Counted from the stretch's first letter, positions 7,606 to 16,762 are shown. The stretch is DNA of 64,000 nucleotides from Bacillus sonorensis NBRC 101234 = KCTC 13918 (GCF_001592005.1 NZ_BCVZ01000003.1:124001-188000), one strand, 5' to 3'. The notes: a model not told the origin generated them from the letters alone. Translations and numbers: made by a program.

Positions 7606-9130
7606 TCTGCTGGATTCTTTATTTTGGCTGAAAATATTTTTCGCGTCGCTTGCGCTCTGTTTGTTCAGCGCACTGCTCGTGCTGAATCGAAAGGTTCCAT
7701 TGCCATATGTACGGATTCACGCCAAGATCATTGCCCTGCCTCCGCTCTCCGCGCTGGCGGCATTGATGACCGCGAATCCCGGTTACGCTGCAGCTCCTTG
7801 GCGCTTGGATTCGCTGGCTTGGCTGATCGCCTTGTTCGTTTTGACCATCGGCTTTATCGTCCAGCGCTATTCTGTCCGGTATTTGTTCGGCGACCGCTCC
7901 TACCGTAAGTTCTTTTTGCTGCTGACGCTTACGACAGGAGGGGCTTCATGCGCCTGGCTTAACGATGATCTTCGCTGGCTCCTCTTGTGCTGGGGTATCA
8001 CGCTGTTCGGCTTGACTGCGCTAATCGGCTTAAACAGCGCGTGGCAGGCAGCGAAAAATGCCGCTTTTTATGCGGGCCGGATTTTTGCAATCAGCTGGGT
8101 GGCTATAGCGGCAGCGGCTCTTTGGCTGTCTCTCGCGACGGGGCATTGGCAGTTATCATCCGCCGTAGCGGAAGAAAGCCTTGTACAGCTCGGCTCATGG
8201 GAGAAAACCGGGATCGGCCTCCTCGTCATCGTAACGGTGATGATTCCTGCGGCGCAGTGGCCGTTTCATCGCTGGCTGCTCGATTCGGCGATCGCCCCGA
8301 CTCCCGTTTCCGCGGTCATGCACGCCGGACTCGTAAATGTCGGCGGCGTCATGCTGACCCGTTTCGCACCGATGTTCAGCGGTGATGGGTTGCAGATTAT
8401 TCTGCTTGTTCCCGCCGCCCTTTCAGTTCTACTCGGAACGGGTATGATGATTGTCCAAACAGACTATAAACGGCAGCTCGCGGCTTCAACGGTCGCGCAG
8501 ATGGGTTTTATGCTCATCCAATGCGCATTAGGCGCTTATATTGCGGCTGTTATTCATCTTATCTTGCACGGCCTGTTCAAAGCCGCCCTTTTCCTGCAAG
8601 CCGGATCAGCGGTGCGCCGTTATGAATCGTTCGCATCTAAACCGGGCAGGCCGGCTCTTTTTTGGAACATCATAGGCGGCGTCTTCGCTATTACTCTCGT
8701 AATCGGAAGCTGGGTCACAGCTGCGGACTCCGGCTATCAATTGATCAGCGCCCTTGTTTTAGGCTGGTCACTGTTTGTTGCTTGGAGACAGCTTGTCACA
8801 GCCAGTTCCGGACACGTCACGCGAATTGCCGGACTGTTCATTTTAACGGGGGCTTCTCTCGCGTTTGCCATCATTCATTTCCTTTTACACGGGCTCCTGA
8901 AGGAAGCTGTTGTACAGGGGGCGCAGCCGCCTGCAATGGCGGCCATTTTAACGGCAGTCGTTTTGTTAGCCGGCAGTGCGGCCGGCGCCTTTATCGTTCG
9001 CCAGCGCTTTTCATGGTCCGGCGCACTTTATCTGCGCCTTGTGAAAGCGGGTGAACCTCATTCCGATTCGGTCGAAGGACGGCCGAATTATCTTGACCAA
9101 TATCTTACTCAAGGAGGTCGTCAATCATGA
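7598..9130 (+). CDS. dabB: DabB, NDH-1 subunit 5-like membrane subunit of the DAB carbon pump
   Basis: A 510-residue polytopic membrane protein of the NuoL/MrpA proton-channel family (older name NdhF/YbcD). Visible family motifs are the antiporter segment around PAAQWPFHRWLLDSAIAPTPV then SAVMHAGLVNVGGVMLTRFA, and VAQMGFMLIQCALGAYIAAV followed by HLILHGLFKAALFLQAGS. GTG 7598 (GGAGGG, 7-nt spacing) is preferred over ATG 7562, which lacks a Shine-Dalgarno. It overlaps dabA by 4 bp. DabAB complexes drive CO2 hydration and bicarbonate accumulation using a cation gradient; this is known for the family and inferred here. Confidence 0.85.
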   Translation: MFDLLDSLFWLKIFFASLALCLFSALLVLNRKVPLPYVRIHAKIIALPPLSALAALMTANPGYAAAPWRLDSLAWLIALFVLTIGFIVQRYSVRYLFGDRSYRKFFLLLTLTTGGASCAWLNDDLRWLLLCWGITLFGLTALIGLNSAWQAAKNAAFYAGRIFAISWVAIAAAALWLSLATGHWQLSSAVAEESLVQLGSWEKTGIGLLVIVTVMIPAAQWPFHRWLLDSAIAPTPVSAVMHAGLVNVGGVMLTRFAPMFSGDGLQIILLVPAALSVLLGTGMMIVQTDYKRQLAASTVAQMGFMLIQCALGAYIAAVIHLILHGLFKAALFLQAGSAVRRYESFASKPGRPALFWNIIGGVFAITLVIGSWVTAADSGYQLISALVLGWSLFVAWRQLVTASSGHVTRIAGLFILTGASLAFAIIHFLLHGLLKEAVVQGAQPPAMAAILTAVVLLAGSAAGAFIVRQRFSWSGALYLRLVKAGEPHSDSVEGRPNYLDQYLTQGGRQS

Positions 9131-11742
9131 AAGCAACATCCACATTGTCTAAACAATTGATCTTCAAATATGAACATCAGGCCGCTGACTTTAATATTGA
9201 TGAATTGGTTCAATCGGCAGCACGGGTTATTGCACCGCTTTGGCCTATTCAAACCTTTGCCGCGCGCCATCCGTGGATGGGGCTTGAAGAACAAACATTT
9301 GAACAGACGGCCCGGCGGCTTAAACAGCAGCTTCATGTTGATATCTATCCCAAGTCCTCCATATTCCGCTCTGCAAAACAACGGGGAGAAATTGACGAGT
9401 CGATTCTTGAAAAAAAGCTGATGGAATGGCTCGATTCACATCAGCCCGGCATGCCGGGGGAAACAGCGGAAGCATTTTGCAAAGCCGCGCTTAAACTGGA
9501 TGACATCCCTGAACAGCTATTGTCATCCCCCAAAGTCAAGAAGCTTGCCAAGCAAGCGGCCAGCAGGACAATCGATGATCAGGAAACACGCTTTATCAAA
9601 CCGCTCAGCGTCTTTGCCGGACAAAAAACCGCTCACCTCCTTGACCATCATGTGATTAAATGGTGCAAGCTGTTCCTTGATGAATCGCATTCGGCATGGC
9701 GGCTTCCGCATCGTGAAAAAGGGTTTTACAGCGCATGGCGGCAGCTTGTTGAACATGATCCCGCCCTGCCCCGAGCGGAACGCCAAAGGCTGAATGGGTG
9801 GCCGGAAGAACCGCGGGACGCTTTGAAAAGATCACTCAGGGCGCTTGGTATTTCTGATGGAGACGTTCAGGCATACTTTGAAGCTCATTTGCTTTCTCTG
9901 CCGGGGTGGGCTGGAATGATGCTCTGGCGTTCCCGGCAGTCGCGGGACGAAGAAAGGCTGTTGCTCGAGTATCTTGCTGTCCGGCTTTCAATGGAGTGGA
10001 TGCTTATCGAACCTTATTTGCCGCTGTCTGAGCCAAAGCCTGGCAAAGAGATGCAGCTCGCTCCTTTGATTGCGGCCTGGCTGCATTGGGGCGGCATCAC
10101 GTCTGACGAATGGCTCGAACTTTCCGCAGCAGAGCAAAAAGCGAGATTAACACTCGCCCGCCGCTTTGATGATATAACGTGCAGGCGCCTCTGGCTGGAA
10201 GCGTGGGAACAAACATACGCCGCTGAGGTAAGGAAGTTCATCGCGGCAAACAAACCGGCCGCTGCTGAAACAAGTGAACCGGTGCTGGTCCAGCTCGCAT
10301 TTTGTATAGATGTCCGTTCAGAGCCGTTCCGCCGCGCATTAGAGAAATCAGGACCTTTTGAAACGTTTGGAACAGCCGGCTTTTTCAACCTGGCAATCGA
10401 AACGTGCGAACTTGGCAGCAAACACAGCCACAGCTCTCTGCCGGTCATTCTTAAACCGCAGCATCGAGTCAAAGAAACGGCGGAAGAATCCAGTTTTCAA
10501 TCGTATCAAGAACATCAAAAAGCGGCAGTTTCGCTCAGCTCCGCCTTTAAAATGATGAAACAGAATCTATTGGCGGGCTTGCTGCTTCCCGAAGTAAGCG
10601 GGCCTTGGCTGAGCCTGCAAATGGCCGCGCGCAGCCTGATCCCCCGCGCAGCCGGGCAAGCTTTCCGGAAAGCGCGAAAGGCATGGCTGAAGAAGCCTCA
10701 GGCAAAGCTCTCGCTTGATCGCATGGAAACTCCTGACGCCGGTATTCCGGTCGGATTTACGGAAGAAGAAAAAGCCGCCTATGCCAGACAGGCATTACAG
10801 ATGATGGGCATTACAGACCGGTTCGCTCCGCTGGTTGTCATTTGCGGACACGGCAGCAGAAGCACGAATAACCCTTATGCCTCGGCACTGGACTGCGGCG
10901 CCTGCGGAGGCGCATCAGGCGCTTTCAATGCACGCGTCCTTGCCGCTTTATGCAACCTTCCGAGCGTCAGACAGAGGCTCCGCTCCGACGGCATCTTTAT
11001 TCCGGATGATACGGTATTCGCTGCCGCAGAGCACATCACAACATTGGATGAACTGCAGTGGATCTATGTACCTGAACTCCCGGCTAAAGCTCAACAAGCG
11101 TTTGACCGGATCAACTCGGCGCTCCCCGATGTCAGCCGTACTGTCGGGGCCGAACGCTTAGGGGAGTTGCCGCAGCTTGGATATAAAAATCCGCGGCATG
11201 AAGTTGAGCGCTTCGCCGAAGATTGGAGCGAAGTCCGCCCCGAATGGGGACTGGCCCGAAACGCTTCATTCATCATCGGCTCACGCCGGCTTACACGGGG
11301 GGCCGATCTTGAGGGAAGGGCTTTTCTGCACAGCTATGACTGGCGGAAAGACGAAGACGGTTCCATCCTTAGCGGCATCATTTCAGGGCCGGGGACGGTG
11401 GCCCAATGGATCAATCTGCAGTACTACGCGTCAACCGTTGCACCGCATTACTATGGAAGCGGAAATAAAGCAACTCAAACCGTCACTTCCGGACTTGGCG
11501 TTATGCAGGGAAATGCAAGTGATTTGCTGGCAGGCCTCCCTTGGCAGTCTGTCATGCTGTCAGATCAAGAGATTTATCATGCGCCTCTCCGGCTGCTTGT
11601 TGTCATTGAAGCGCCCCGTGAACATATCGAACGGCTGCTTGAACAGGATCACCGCTTCCGTCGAAAAATGGAAAACGGCTGGATTATCCTTGCTTCGATC
11701 GATTCGCACGGGAACTGGGAGAACTGGACAAACACAAAATGA
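9127..11742 (+). CDS. dabA: DabA, DUF2309 carbonic-anhydrase-like subunit
   Basis: An 871-residue protein of the DUF2309/UPF0753 family (YbcC). All four expected zinc ligands are visible: Cys393 and Asp395 in FCIDVRSEPFRRALE, His575 in VVICGHGSRSTNNPYASALD, and Cys590 in LDCGACGGASGAFNARVL. DabA has a beta-carbonic-anhydrase-like site that works only with the membrane subunit DabB. The length is typical. AAGGAGG lies 8 nt before ATG 9127, which overlaps the dabB stop. The pair should support growth at low CO2. High GC and regular codon use make these genes look native. Confidence 0.9.
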   Translation: MKATSTLSKQLIFKYEHQAADFNIDELVQSAARVIAPLWPIQTFAARHPWMGLEEQTFEQTARRLKQQLHVDIYPKSSIFRSAKQRGEIDESILEKKLMEWLDSHQPGMPGETAEAFCKAALKLDDIPEQLLSSPKVKKLAKQAASRTIDDQETRFIKPLSVFAGQKTAHLLDHHVIKWCKLFLDESHSAWRLPHREKGFYSAWRQLVEHDPALPRAERQRLNGWPEEPRDALKRSLRALGISDGDVQAYFEAHLLSLPGWAGMMLWRSRQSRDEERLLLEYLAVRLSMEWMLIEPYLPLSEPKPGKEMQLAPLIAAWLHWGGITSDEWLELSAAEQKARLTLARRFDDITCRRLWLEAWEQTYAAEVRKFIAANKPAAAETSEPVLVQLAFCIDVRSEPFRRALEKSGPFETFGTAGFFNLAIETCELGSKHSHSSLPVILKPQHRVKETAEESSFQSYQEHQKAAVSLSSAFKMMKQNLLAGLLLPEVSGPWLSLQMAARSLIPRAAGQAFRKARKAWLKKPQAKLSLDRMETPDAGIPVGFTEEEKAAYARQALQMMGITDRFAPLVVICGHGSRSTNNPYASALDCGACGGASGAFNARVLAALCNLPSVRQRLRSDGIFIPDDTVFAAAEHITTLDELQWIYVPELPAKAQQAFDRINSALPDVSRTVGAERLGELPQLGYKNPRHEVERFAEDWSEVRPEWGLARNASFIIGSRRLTRGADLEGRAFLHSYDWRKDEDGSILSGIISGPGTVAQWINLQYYASTVAPHYYGSGNKATQTVTSGLGVMQGNASDLLAGLPWQSVMLSDQEIYHAPLRLLVVIEAPREHIERLLEQDHRFRRKMENGWIILASIDSHGNWENWTNTK

Positions 11743-11759
11743 TGAATGAGGTGAAAGTT

Positions 11760-12248
11760 ATGGAAATAACAGAAAATAAAAATGTGTTGTTAATTACCGG
11801 GATGGAGGATAAGCTTGAACAGTCAATCTGCCATGCGGCAGCGATTCAGCCGGAAAAAACGGTCACTTTAAAAACCGTATTTTCTCACATTTCCCAGCCA
11901 TACAGCGATTTAATGAGAGATATCATCACTCTTGTCTTCCAGAAAAAAATCGAGGAAATATTAATTGTTCGATCCAAAAATGAACAGGCGGCTGATATCG
12001 ATCTTGAGGATTTTCCGCATGTAAGCGATAGATTACAGACTATCGATTACCTTTTTCAACATGGCAATCCAGAATTTCCATTCAGCAATCTGGATGAATG
12101 GCTGAATGGGGGAAAAAACGTTGCTCTAGGGATACAACAAAGCGTCGACCTGATTCGGAGACATCCGTTAATCCCTTCGCATGTCAAAGTCCGCGGCTTT
12201 TTAATAAACATGGAACATGAGGAATTAATAGAAATTGAAGACTACTAG
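11760..12248 (+). CDS. ybcF: YbcF-like protein, degenerate beta-carbonic anhydrase fold
   Basis: A 162-residue protein from ATG 11760 (GAGGTG, 6-nt spacing); ATG 11739 overlaps the dabA stop but lacks a ribosome binding site. Its end, SVDLIRRHPLIPSHVKVRG then FLINMEHEELIEIEDY, is the C-terminal signature of beta-carbonic anhydrases, with NVALGIQQSV before it. However, the zinc-binding C-x-D-x-R and H-x-x-C motifs are absent: the N-terminus reads NVLLITGMEDKLEQSICHAA. So it is probably not a working carbonic anhydrase of the usual kind. It is the last gene of the dab operon and matches my memory of B. subtilis YbcF. Confidence 0.65.
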   Translation: MEITENKNVLLITGMEDKLEQSICHAAAIQPEKTVTLKTVFSHISQPYSDLMRDIITLVFQKKIEEILIVRSKNEQAADIDLEDFPHVSDRLQTIDYLFQHGNPEFPFSNLDEWLNGGKNVALGIQQSVDLIRRHPLIPSHVKVRGFLINMEHEELIEIEDY

Positions 12249-12283
12249 AAAAATGGAGCCGAAGATGACTCGGCTCCATTTTT
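12249..12283 (+). terminator. Intrinsic terminator of the dab operon
   Basis: AAATGGAGCCGA/TCGGCTCCATTT, a 12-bp perfect stem with a 7-nt loop, followed by TTC. Confidence 0.9.
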
Positions 12284-12841
12284 CTTTAAGGCTGTGAGAG
12301 CGATTCCGGTCCTTGTATACAAGCACAGGCTGATATAGCTTTTTGTTGGACGAGGAAAACTGGGTTATAGATCGCAATTTCGTACAGCTAAAAAAGCACT
12401 TAAAAGTAACAGTTCGAATATAGAGTTAAATTGATTTAGAGCGATTCTTTATGCCATGAATTGAATGACACTCTACAATCAAACAAAGGCTTAATATCAT
12501 TGCGCTGACCAGAAAGCTCCTCCAAATTAATTTTTTTATAGATTATCCAGATCTATTTAAAGACCGGAAATAAAGACAAATCTGTTAAAATAGTCTCTAG
12601 ATTGGAATGATTTTCCGTTATAATGCTGGGCTATTGGAGTGGGACATGACGCTATGGTCTCTAGGAATAAATCAAAAACGTTTGAATCCTGGCATAAATG
12701 GTGAAGTCCGAAAAAACAAGACGGGGTCCGCAGATGCACCGACAATACTGGCATCGCGCTCATGGAAAAATCAAGAACATGATATTGACAACAATAGAAA
12801 GGACCTTGTTGCAACCCCTTGCCGCTCTTAAGGAGGAAGAA
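12284..12841. other. Intergenic, probably decayed coding DNA
   Basis: Several overlapping short frames run on both strands from 12557 to 12830 without family resemblance or start signals. This marks the start of the decayed accessory region. Confidence 0.35.
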
Positions 12842-12955
12842 ATGAAAAGACTAAAGGCCCTGTTAATTTTATCAAACATGCTTATAATCACAGTGGCGTG
12901 TGACTTGCTGCCTGCTGGTAGAATTCTTAAAAAACGAATTTCAATTAAAAGATGA
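12842..12955 (+). CDS. Small secreted or lipoprotein-like peptide, possibly broken
   Basis: A very good ribosome binding site (AAGGAGGAAGAA) precedes ATG 12842. The product is 37 residues: MKRLKALLILSNMLIITVAC is a signal sequence ending at a possible lipobox cysteine, followed by DLLPAGRILKKRISIKR. The next frame (12900-13100) continues EFLKNEFQLKDDWNETLLLK with plausible codons, so a frameshift near 12917 may have cut a longer lipoprotein. No family recognised. Confidence 0.35.
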   Translation: MKRLKALLILSNMLIITVACDLLPAGRILKKRISIKR

Positions 12956-13240
12956 TTGGAATGAAACTCTATTGTTAAAAACAGTAAGAGTATCTAAGAA
13001 CCGGATGGATTTCAACTGTCTGGGCGACGGCAGGGCATTCCTGGAGGCCGCCTGCCCTCTATCGATGCAGCTTTCGTTCAGGTCCAGTTTCCAGCCATGA
13101 TAGATGGACCTTAAACGCCTGGCGTTTTCACACCGATGGCGGGGGAGAGCCGCCGAAGATCCTTTAGGTGACCGTCCGCGGTACGGCGACTTCTGAGCGG
13201 AAAAGAGAACGCCTTAAAATTGCTTTCAACAAAATAAGAA
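12956..13240. other. GC-rich stretch without a recognised gene
   Basis: Positions 13020-13200 are noticeably GC-rich, with GGCAGGGC and GCCTGCCC about 20 bases apart able to form a hairpin. I found no coding frame with start signals. Confidence 0.3.
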
Positions 13241-13241
13241 A

Positions 13242-13270
13242 AGGTGTGCAGTTGATAAGAATGCACACCT
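13242..13270 (-). terminator. Intrinsic terminator of the secreted-protein gene
   Basis: AGGTGTGCA/TGCACACCT, a 9-bp stem with an 11-nt loop, followed on the minus strand by TTTTCTTATTTTG. Confidence 0.8.
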
Positions 13271-13280
13271 CTTTGGCGTT

Positions 13281-13793
13281 TTACGGCTTATAAAATGTGA
13301 CATGTTTCCCATCTCTGTTAAACCAGCCTCTGAAAGCCCAGTTATCCCAGCCGCCGTCGCCTTTGTTGGTGAATTCTCCGCTTTCAAACACCCAGATGCC
13401 GTACACCACTCCGTTCAGAACGGCGGATCCATAGAATTTGACTCCATTGAAGTGATCTTCGTATTCCTGGCTTAAATTAAATACCATGACATTATAACGC
13501 TGTCCCGCAGCGTAAAAGGTAGATTCCATCATGTTTTTGACAAAACCGCTTCGATTCGCATTTTGCACAACCGCATCTCGAATTGAATTTGCTATGCCGA
13601 GGACGTCAAAATTCACGTTGAAATTAACAGCAGCAGCGCTTGGCTTAAATTGTTTAAGACTCATTGTTTCTTTAACGTTCGGTGCAGATGAAACAGTGCG
13701 GTCAGCCTCTTTTTCTTTAGCATGGGCAAAAACCGGCAGACAGGAAGAAGCGATCATCATAGCGGTGATGGGCGCGATTATCTTTTTCTTCAA
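13281..13793 (-). CDS. Secreted protein, YolA-like (DUF4879?)
   Basis: A 170-residue precursor with a Sec signal peptide (MKKKIIAPITAMMIASSCLP then VFAHAKEKEA, likely cleavage after AHA). The mature part is rich in Asn, Gly and aromatic residues and ends GDGGWDNWAFRGWFNRDGKH then VTFYKP. This ending resembles what I remember of B. subtilis YolA, an extracellular protein of unknown role; the DUF4879 assignment is tentative. The start ATG is preceded by GAGGAAA. It is flanked by its own terminator and by a 124-bp repeat in the divergent upstream region. Confidence 0.55.
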   Translation of the reverse strand: MKKKIIAPITAMMIASSCLPVFAHAKEKEADRTVSSAPNVKETMSLKQFKPSAAAVNFNVNFDVLGIANSIRDAVVQNANRSGFVKNMMESTFYAAGQRYNVMVFNLSQEYEDHFNGVKFYGSAVLNGVVYGIWVFESGEFTNKGDGGWDNWAFRGWFNRDGKHVTFYKP

Positions 13794-13900
13794 TCCATTT
13801 CCTCCTCGAGATTTTTAAATGAGTGTTAAATCAATAGGCAAACAACAGACAACTTGTTTATCGTTTCCGGATCCATCTCCCCCTTTCCTTGGGGATAAGT

Positions 13901-14024
13901 ATACAAATTTTCAAATTTAGAATAATGATGCGAAATGGGTATTTTCTGATCAGACGAAAATCATCAAAACGGGGGGGAGAAAGAATATAACATGGGGTAG
14001 AGTGATAAGGCATATAGAACAATC
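13901..14024 (+). repeat. 124-bp repeat, copy 1
   Basis: This block (ATACAAATTTTC to CATATAGAACAATC) recurs at 17056-17178 in the same orientation with roughly 85% identity by eye. It includes TATTTTCTGATCAGACG and GTGATAAGGCATATAGAAC. No ORF follows copy 1. It may be a promoter or untranslated region of a duplicated gene. Confidence 0.75.
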
Positions 14025-14213
14025 GGGGCTTATTTAATAAAATGAATAGTGCACTTTACTTCTGCCAGGACAAAATCACAATTGTTTTTCAACATGATCC
14101 AAACAATCTATTTTTTCAGTGACTTAAAAGAGGACGTTAATAAAATAGGAATGATATAAAAATAAGACCTCCCTTAACGTTGCTGAAGGTGGAGTATCCG
14201 CCTAACATGCAAT

Positions 14214-14250
14214 AAAAAGGCAGACTCTTTTTCCAAGAGTCGCCTTTTTA
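14214..14250 (+). terminator. Bidirectional intrinsic terminator
   Basis: AAAAAGGC-A-GACTCTT pairs with AAGAGTC-GCCTTTTT around TTTCC, with a single bulged A. T-runs occur on both strands. No adjacent intact gene is evident; 14025-14475 holds no other recognisable feature. Confidence 0.7.
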
Positions 14251-14475
14251 TTCTTTTCTGCACAGGAATACCGCCCGCCTTTCGGTCGTGTCCGGCTTCT
14301 GTTCATCTCCAGCTGTCGGCCGCCGCAGCCTACGACACATGGCCATGAAAAAACGGACGCCTTCCCGATGATCTGGACGGGGTCACTCCAACAAAACGCG
14401 GATTTACAACGTTAAGAAATCCGAATACAAAAAAGAGCCGGTTTTAACCACGTTAAGCGTGTAACGGCCTGATTA

Positions 14476-14793
14476 CTATTCTTGACTTAATGGCCGCAAT
14501 GTTTCTAAGGTGGTAGCCCCTTTTGGGTCAAAGCGATATTCACCAAGGAAGTTGATATGCTCCCAACCCAATGGAGACACGTGTTTTAATAAATCCTTCC
14601 GTAAGGTTCCTTTGCTTCGGAGTAAATCCGTAGCCTTGGATAGATAAACGGCATTCCAAACACTAATGGCATTAATCAGTATGCTTAATGCACTTGCTCG
14701 CTGCAGCTGATCCTGTAAAGCACGTTCTCTTAATTCCCCATGTTTTCCGAAGAAAGGTACAGAATGGAAAAGAAGTAGAAATTCAGACAGCAC
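14476..14793 (-). pseudogene. tnpA: Tn3-family transposase, C-terminal fragment
   Basis: About 95 residues of the C-terminus remain: KHGELRERALQDQLQRASAL, SILINAISVWNAVYLSKATD and KHVSPLGWEHINFLGEYRFD then LRPLSQE. This is the conserved end of Tn3-type DDE transposases, which are normally near 990 residues. The rest is missing: upstream on the minus strand it is replaced by an unrelated plus-strand frame. I could not find the 38-bp terminal inverted repeats. It marks past insertion and deletion events in this region. Confidence 0.9.
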
Positions 14794-14885
14794 TTAAGAA
14801 GTCAAAAGTAAGCGAGCTTGAGCTTCCAGAAAAACTTTGGACTGTCATTCAAGCTTCAGGTCCATGGTTTAACATTGAGGAATAA
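14766..14885 (+). pseudogene. 3' fragment of an unidentified gene
   Basis: A plus-strand frame beginning abruptly near the Tn3 fragment reads VQNGKEVEIQTALKKSKVSE then LELPEKLWTVIQASGPWFNI EE and stops. It has protein-like composition but no start signal. It looks like the C-terminal tail of a gene cut by the transposon. Family not recognised. Confidence 0.35.
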
Positions 14886-14981
14886 TCTTACCAGGATCGA
14901 TTTAACAAAGGGCAAGTGATGTTTGCGAAGGAAGATGACTTAAGTTAAAGATATAAAAGATATTAAATGGGGGAGAACAAT

Positions 14982-15119
14982 ATGAAAAAACAAGTAATAT
15001 TTAAAAAGCACAATTTGAATATGTCTGGGAATCTTCATTTGCCAAATGAAATGGATGATAACGGGAAATATCCAGCTCTTATAGTTTTGCATCCGGCTGG
15101 TGAAGTAAAGGAACAGACG
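14982..15119 (+). pseudogene. Alpha/beta hydrolase, N-terminal fragment
   Basis: From ATG 14982 (GGGGGAGAAC) the frame reads MKKQVIFKKHNLNMSGNLHL and KYPALIVLHPAGEVKEQTA, the first strands of a dienelactone-hydrolase-type alpha/beta hydrolase with the oxyanion-region HPAG. After about 46 residues the sequence becomes the tail of a UvrX-like polymerase. Only the N-terminal sixth of the enzyme remains. Confidence 0.7.
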
Positions 15120-15389
15120 GCTGCTGTAAGCCTCGGGATTGAATACAGCCGTGATGAGCTCGGTGGGGAATTGAAGCCCCTTCAAATATCACGCTTGATC
15201 TTTATCACATATGCCTTACATTATTTGACCACTTTTATGAAGGAAAAACAGTTCAAAAAATTTCCGTTTCTCTTTCCAATATTCAGGATGATAACCAGAT
15301 CCAGCTCGATACTTTTACGAGCCGTTTCTTATACAAACGCCGGAACCGCCCGTCTGCGATCAAAGCTTGTCGGCGGACACCAAGCATAG
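15120..15389 (+). pseudogene. UvrX/YqjW-type Y-family DNA polymerase, 3' fragment
   Basis: Three pieces in two frames match the C-terminal part of Bacillus UvrX/PolY2 proteins as I remember them. They are AVSLGIEYSRDELGG (15120-15164), then in a shifted frame ITLDLYHICLTLFDHFYEGK and TVQKISVSLSNIQDDNQIQL D, and finally, back in the first frame, LLRAVSYTNAGTARLRSKLV GGHQA. The catalytic N-terminus is absent. The junction with the hydrolase fragment at about 15120 suggests a deletion fusing two unrelated genes. UvrX genes usually come from prophage or integrated elements. Confidence 0.75.
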
Positions 15390-15452
15390 AAAGGAGAATG
15401 CTGCGATAGTGGCCGCTAAGCCGAATAATATAAGTGCAATTTTCTTCTTCAA
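15360..15452 (-). CDS. Possible small secreted peptide
   Basis: A 30-codon frame from TTG 15452 (AGAGGA, 7 nt before it) reads MKKKIALILFGLAATIAAFS then FLCLVSADKL. It is a typical short signal sequence, as in Phr precursors, but its end runs into the UvrX fragment on the other strand, so any mature peptide is probably lost. It starts 12 bp after the amidohydrolase stop. Confidence 0.3.
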   Translation of the reverse strand: MKKKIALILFGLAATIAAFSFLCLVSADKL

Positions 15453-15464
15453 GACATTTCCTCT

Positions 15465-16665
15465 TTAGCTTCCCAATAGCGAGAATACGATTTTCGTGAA
15501 TGCTTTCTCCGTGATGAGCAATGCCCGCTCATCGATGTCGAATTTTGGATGATGATGCGGATAGTGTGTGGCTGTATCCTCATTGCGGCAGCCGACTTTA
15601 AAAAAGCTGCCGGGTTTTTCCTGCAAGTAATAAGCGAAATCCTCTGCTCCCATCCCGGTTTCAAGTTCTATTAACTGTTCTTCACCGAATTGTTCAGAGA
15701 ATAGCCGCTGCAAAAAAGCAGTTTCCTTTGGATGGTTATAAAGCGCAGGATAGCCGTGCAGGTAATCGATAGAATAAGTCGCATCGAAACCGCTCGTGAT
15801 TCCAAAAACGATGGCTTCTATTTGCTGTCTGACCTGCTTGCGGATGTCGGCATTGAATGTCCGGACTGTGCCTTCCAGTTTGGCGGTATCCGGTATGACA
15901 TTGAATGCGTTACCTGACTGGAAGACACCCAAAGTCACCACTGCTGATTCCAGCGGGCTGACTCTTCGGCTGACAATTTTCTGCAAAGCACTTACGATAT
16001 CACTGCCGATGACGATTGGATCGACAGCCTCTTGTGGTGCTGCGCCATGACCGCCTTTTCCTTGGATGGTGATCGCAAATTTATCCACTGCGGCCATTTT
16101 GACTCCTTCACCAACGCCGATCTTCCCGACAGGGGCAGGCAGAGTTAAGATGAGCACCATAAACATAATCGACACCGTCAAGTGCGCCATCTTCAATCAT
16201 TGCCTTGGCACCGCCGGGCGGTACTTCCTCAGCAGGCTGGAACAGGAAGACAACTTTGCCTTTCAGGCTGTCTTTATGCTTGATCAATGCTTTGGCAGTC
16301 CCCAGCAAAGCAGCAGTATGGCCGTCATGTCCGCAAGCGTGCATCACGCCAGGTGTTTTGGATCGATAGGGTGTTTCTTTCTCATCCTCTATCGGCAGGG
16401 CATCGAAATCAGCTCTGAGGGCAATCGTAGGTCCTGCCTCTTTCCCTGACAGCGATGCGACGATGCCATACCCGCCGATTTCTGTCTGGATATCTTCGTA
16501 GCCGAAGCTGCGCAGCTTATCGGCGATGAAACGGGCGGTTTTCGTCTCCTGAAAACTTAATTCAGGATGCTGATGCAGATATCGCCGCCATTCGACGACT
16601 TCTGCGAAATCACTTTCCAATTCTGCATGTACCTCTGCAAGTGTCTGCTTCATGGTCTCCATCAT
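15465..16665 (-). pseudogene. M20 amidohydrolase (N-acyl amino acid hydrolase type), frameshifted
   Basis: The upstream frame (16665 to 16108; AGGAGG precedes ATG) contains WRRYLHQHPELSFQE, ALRADFDALPI, GVMHACGHDGHTAALLG and FLFQPAEEVPPGGA, the metal-binding motifs of M20D peptidases. It shifts in the run near 16133-16145 and stops. The second frame continues APVGKIGVGEGVKMAAVDKF, IQGKGGHGAAP and ELETGMGAEDFAYYL to the normal C-terminus. One inserted base separates them, and together they give about 395 residues. All catalytic residues are otherwise intact, so this is a recent mutation or a sequencing error. Substrates of such enzymes are N-acetyl or aromatic N-acyl amino acids. Confidence 0.88.
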
Positions 16666-16709
16666 GTAGCCTCCTGTGTAATAATTTTGACATTTCCAAT
16701 GTAATTAGT

Positions 16710-16762
16710 CGGATTTTACCTTTAAAAAAGACCCCTTCCGAATAGAAGAGGGCCTTTTTTAA
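16710..16762 (-). terminator. Imperfect terminator-like hairpin
   Basis: AAAAGACCCCTTC and GAAGAGGGCCTTTTTT pair imperfectly around CGAATA. T-runs occur on both sides. It sits upstream of the amidohydrolase gene. Confidence 0.5.

Noticed and set aside
10014..10472. Antisense ORF inside dabA (152 codons)
   Set aside because: Shadow frame of dabA with no start signals.
13020..13200. GC-rich stretch as a structured RNA
   Set aside because: Some inverted repeats, but no match to a riboswitch or ncRNA I know and no promoter or terminator of its own.
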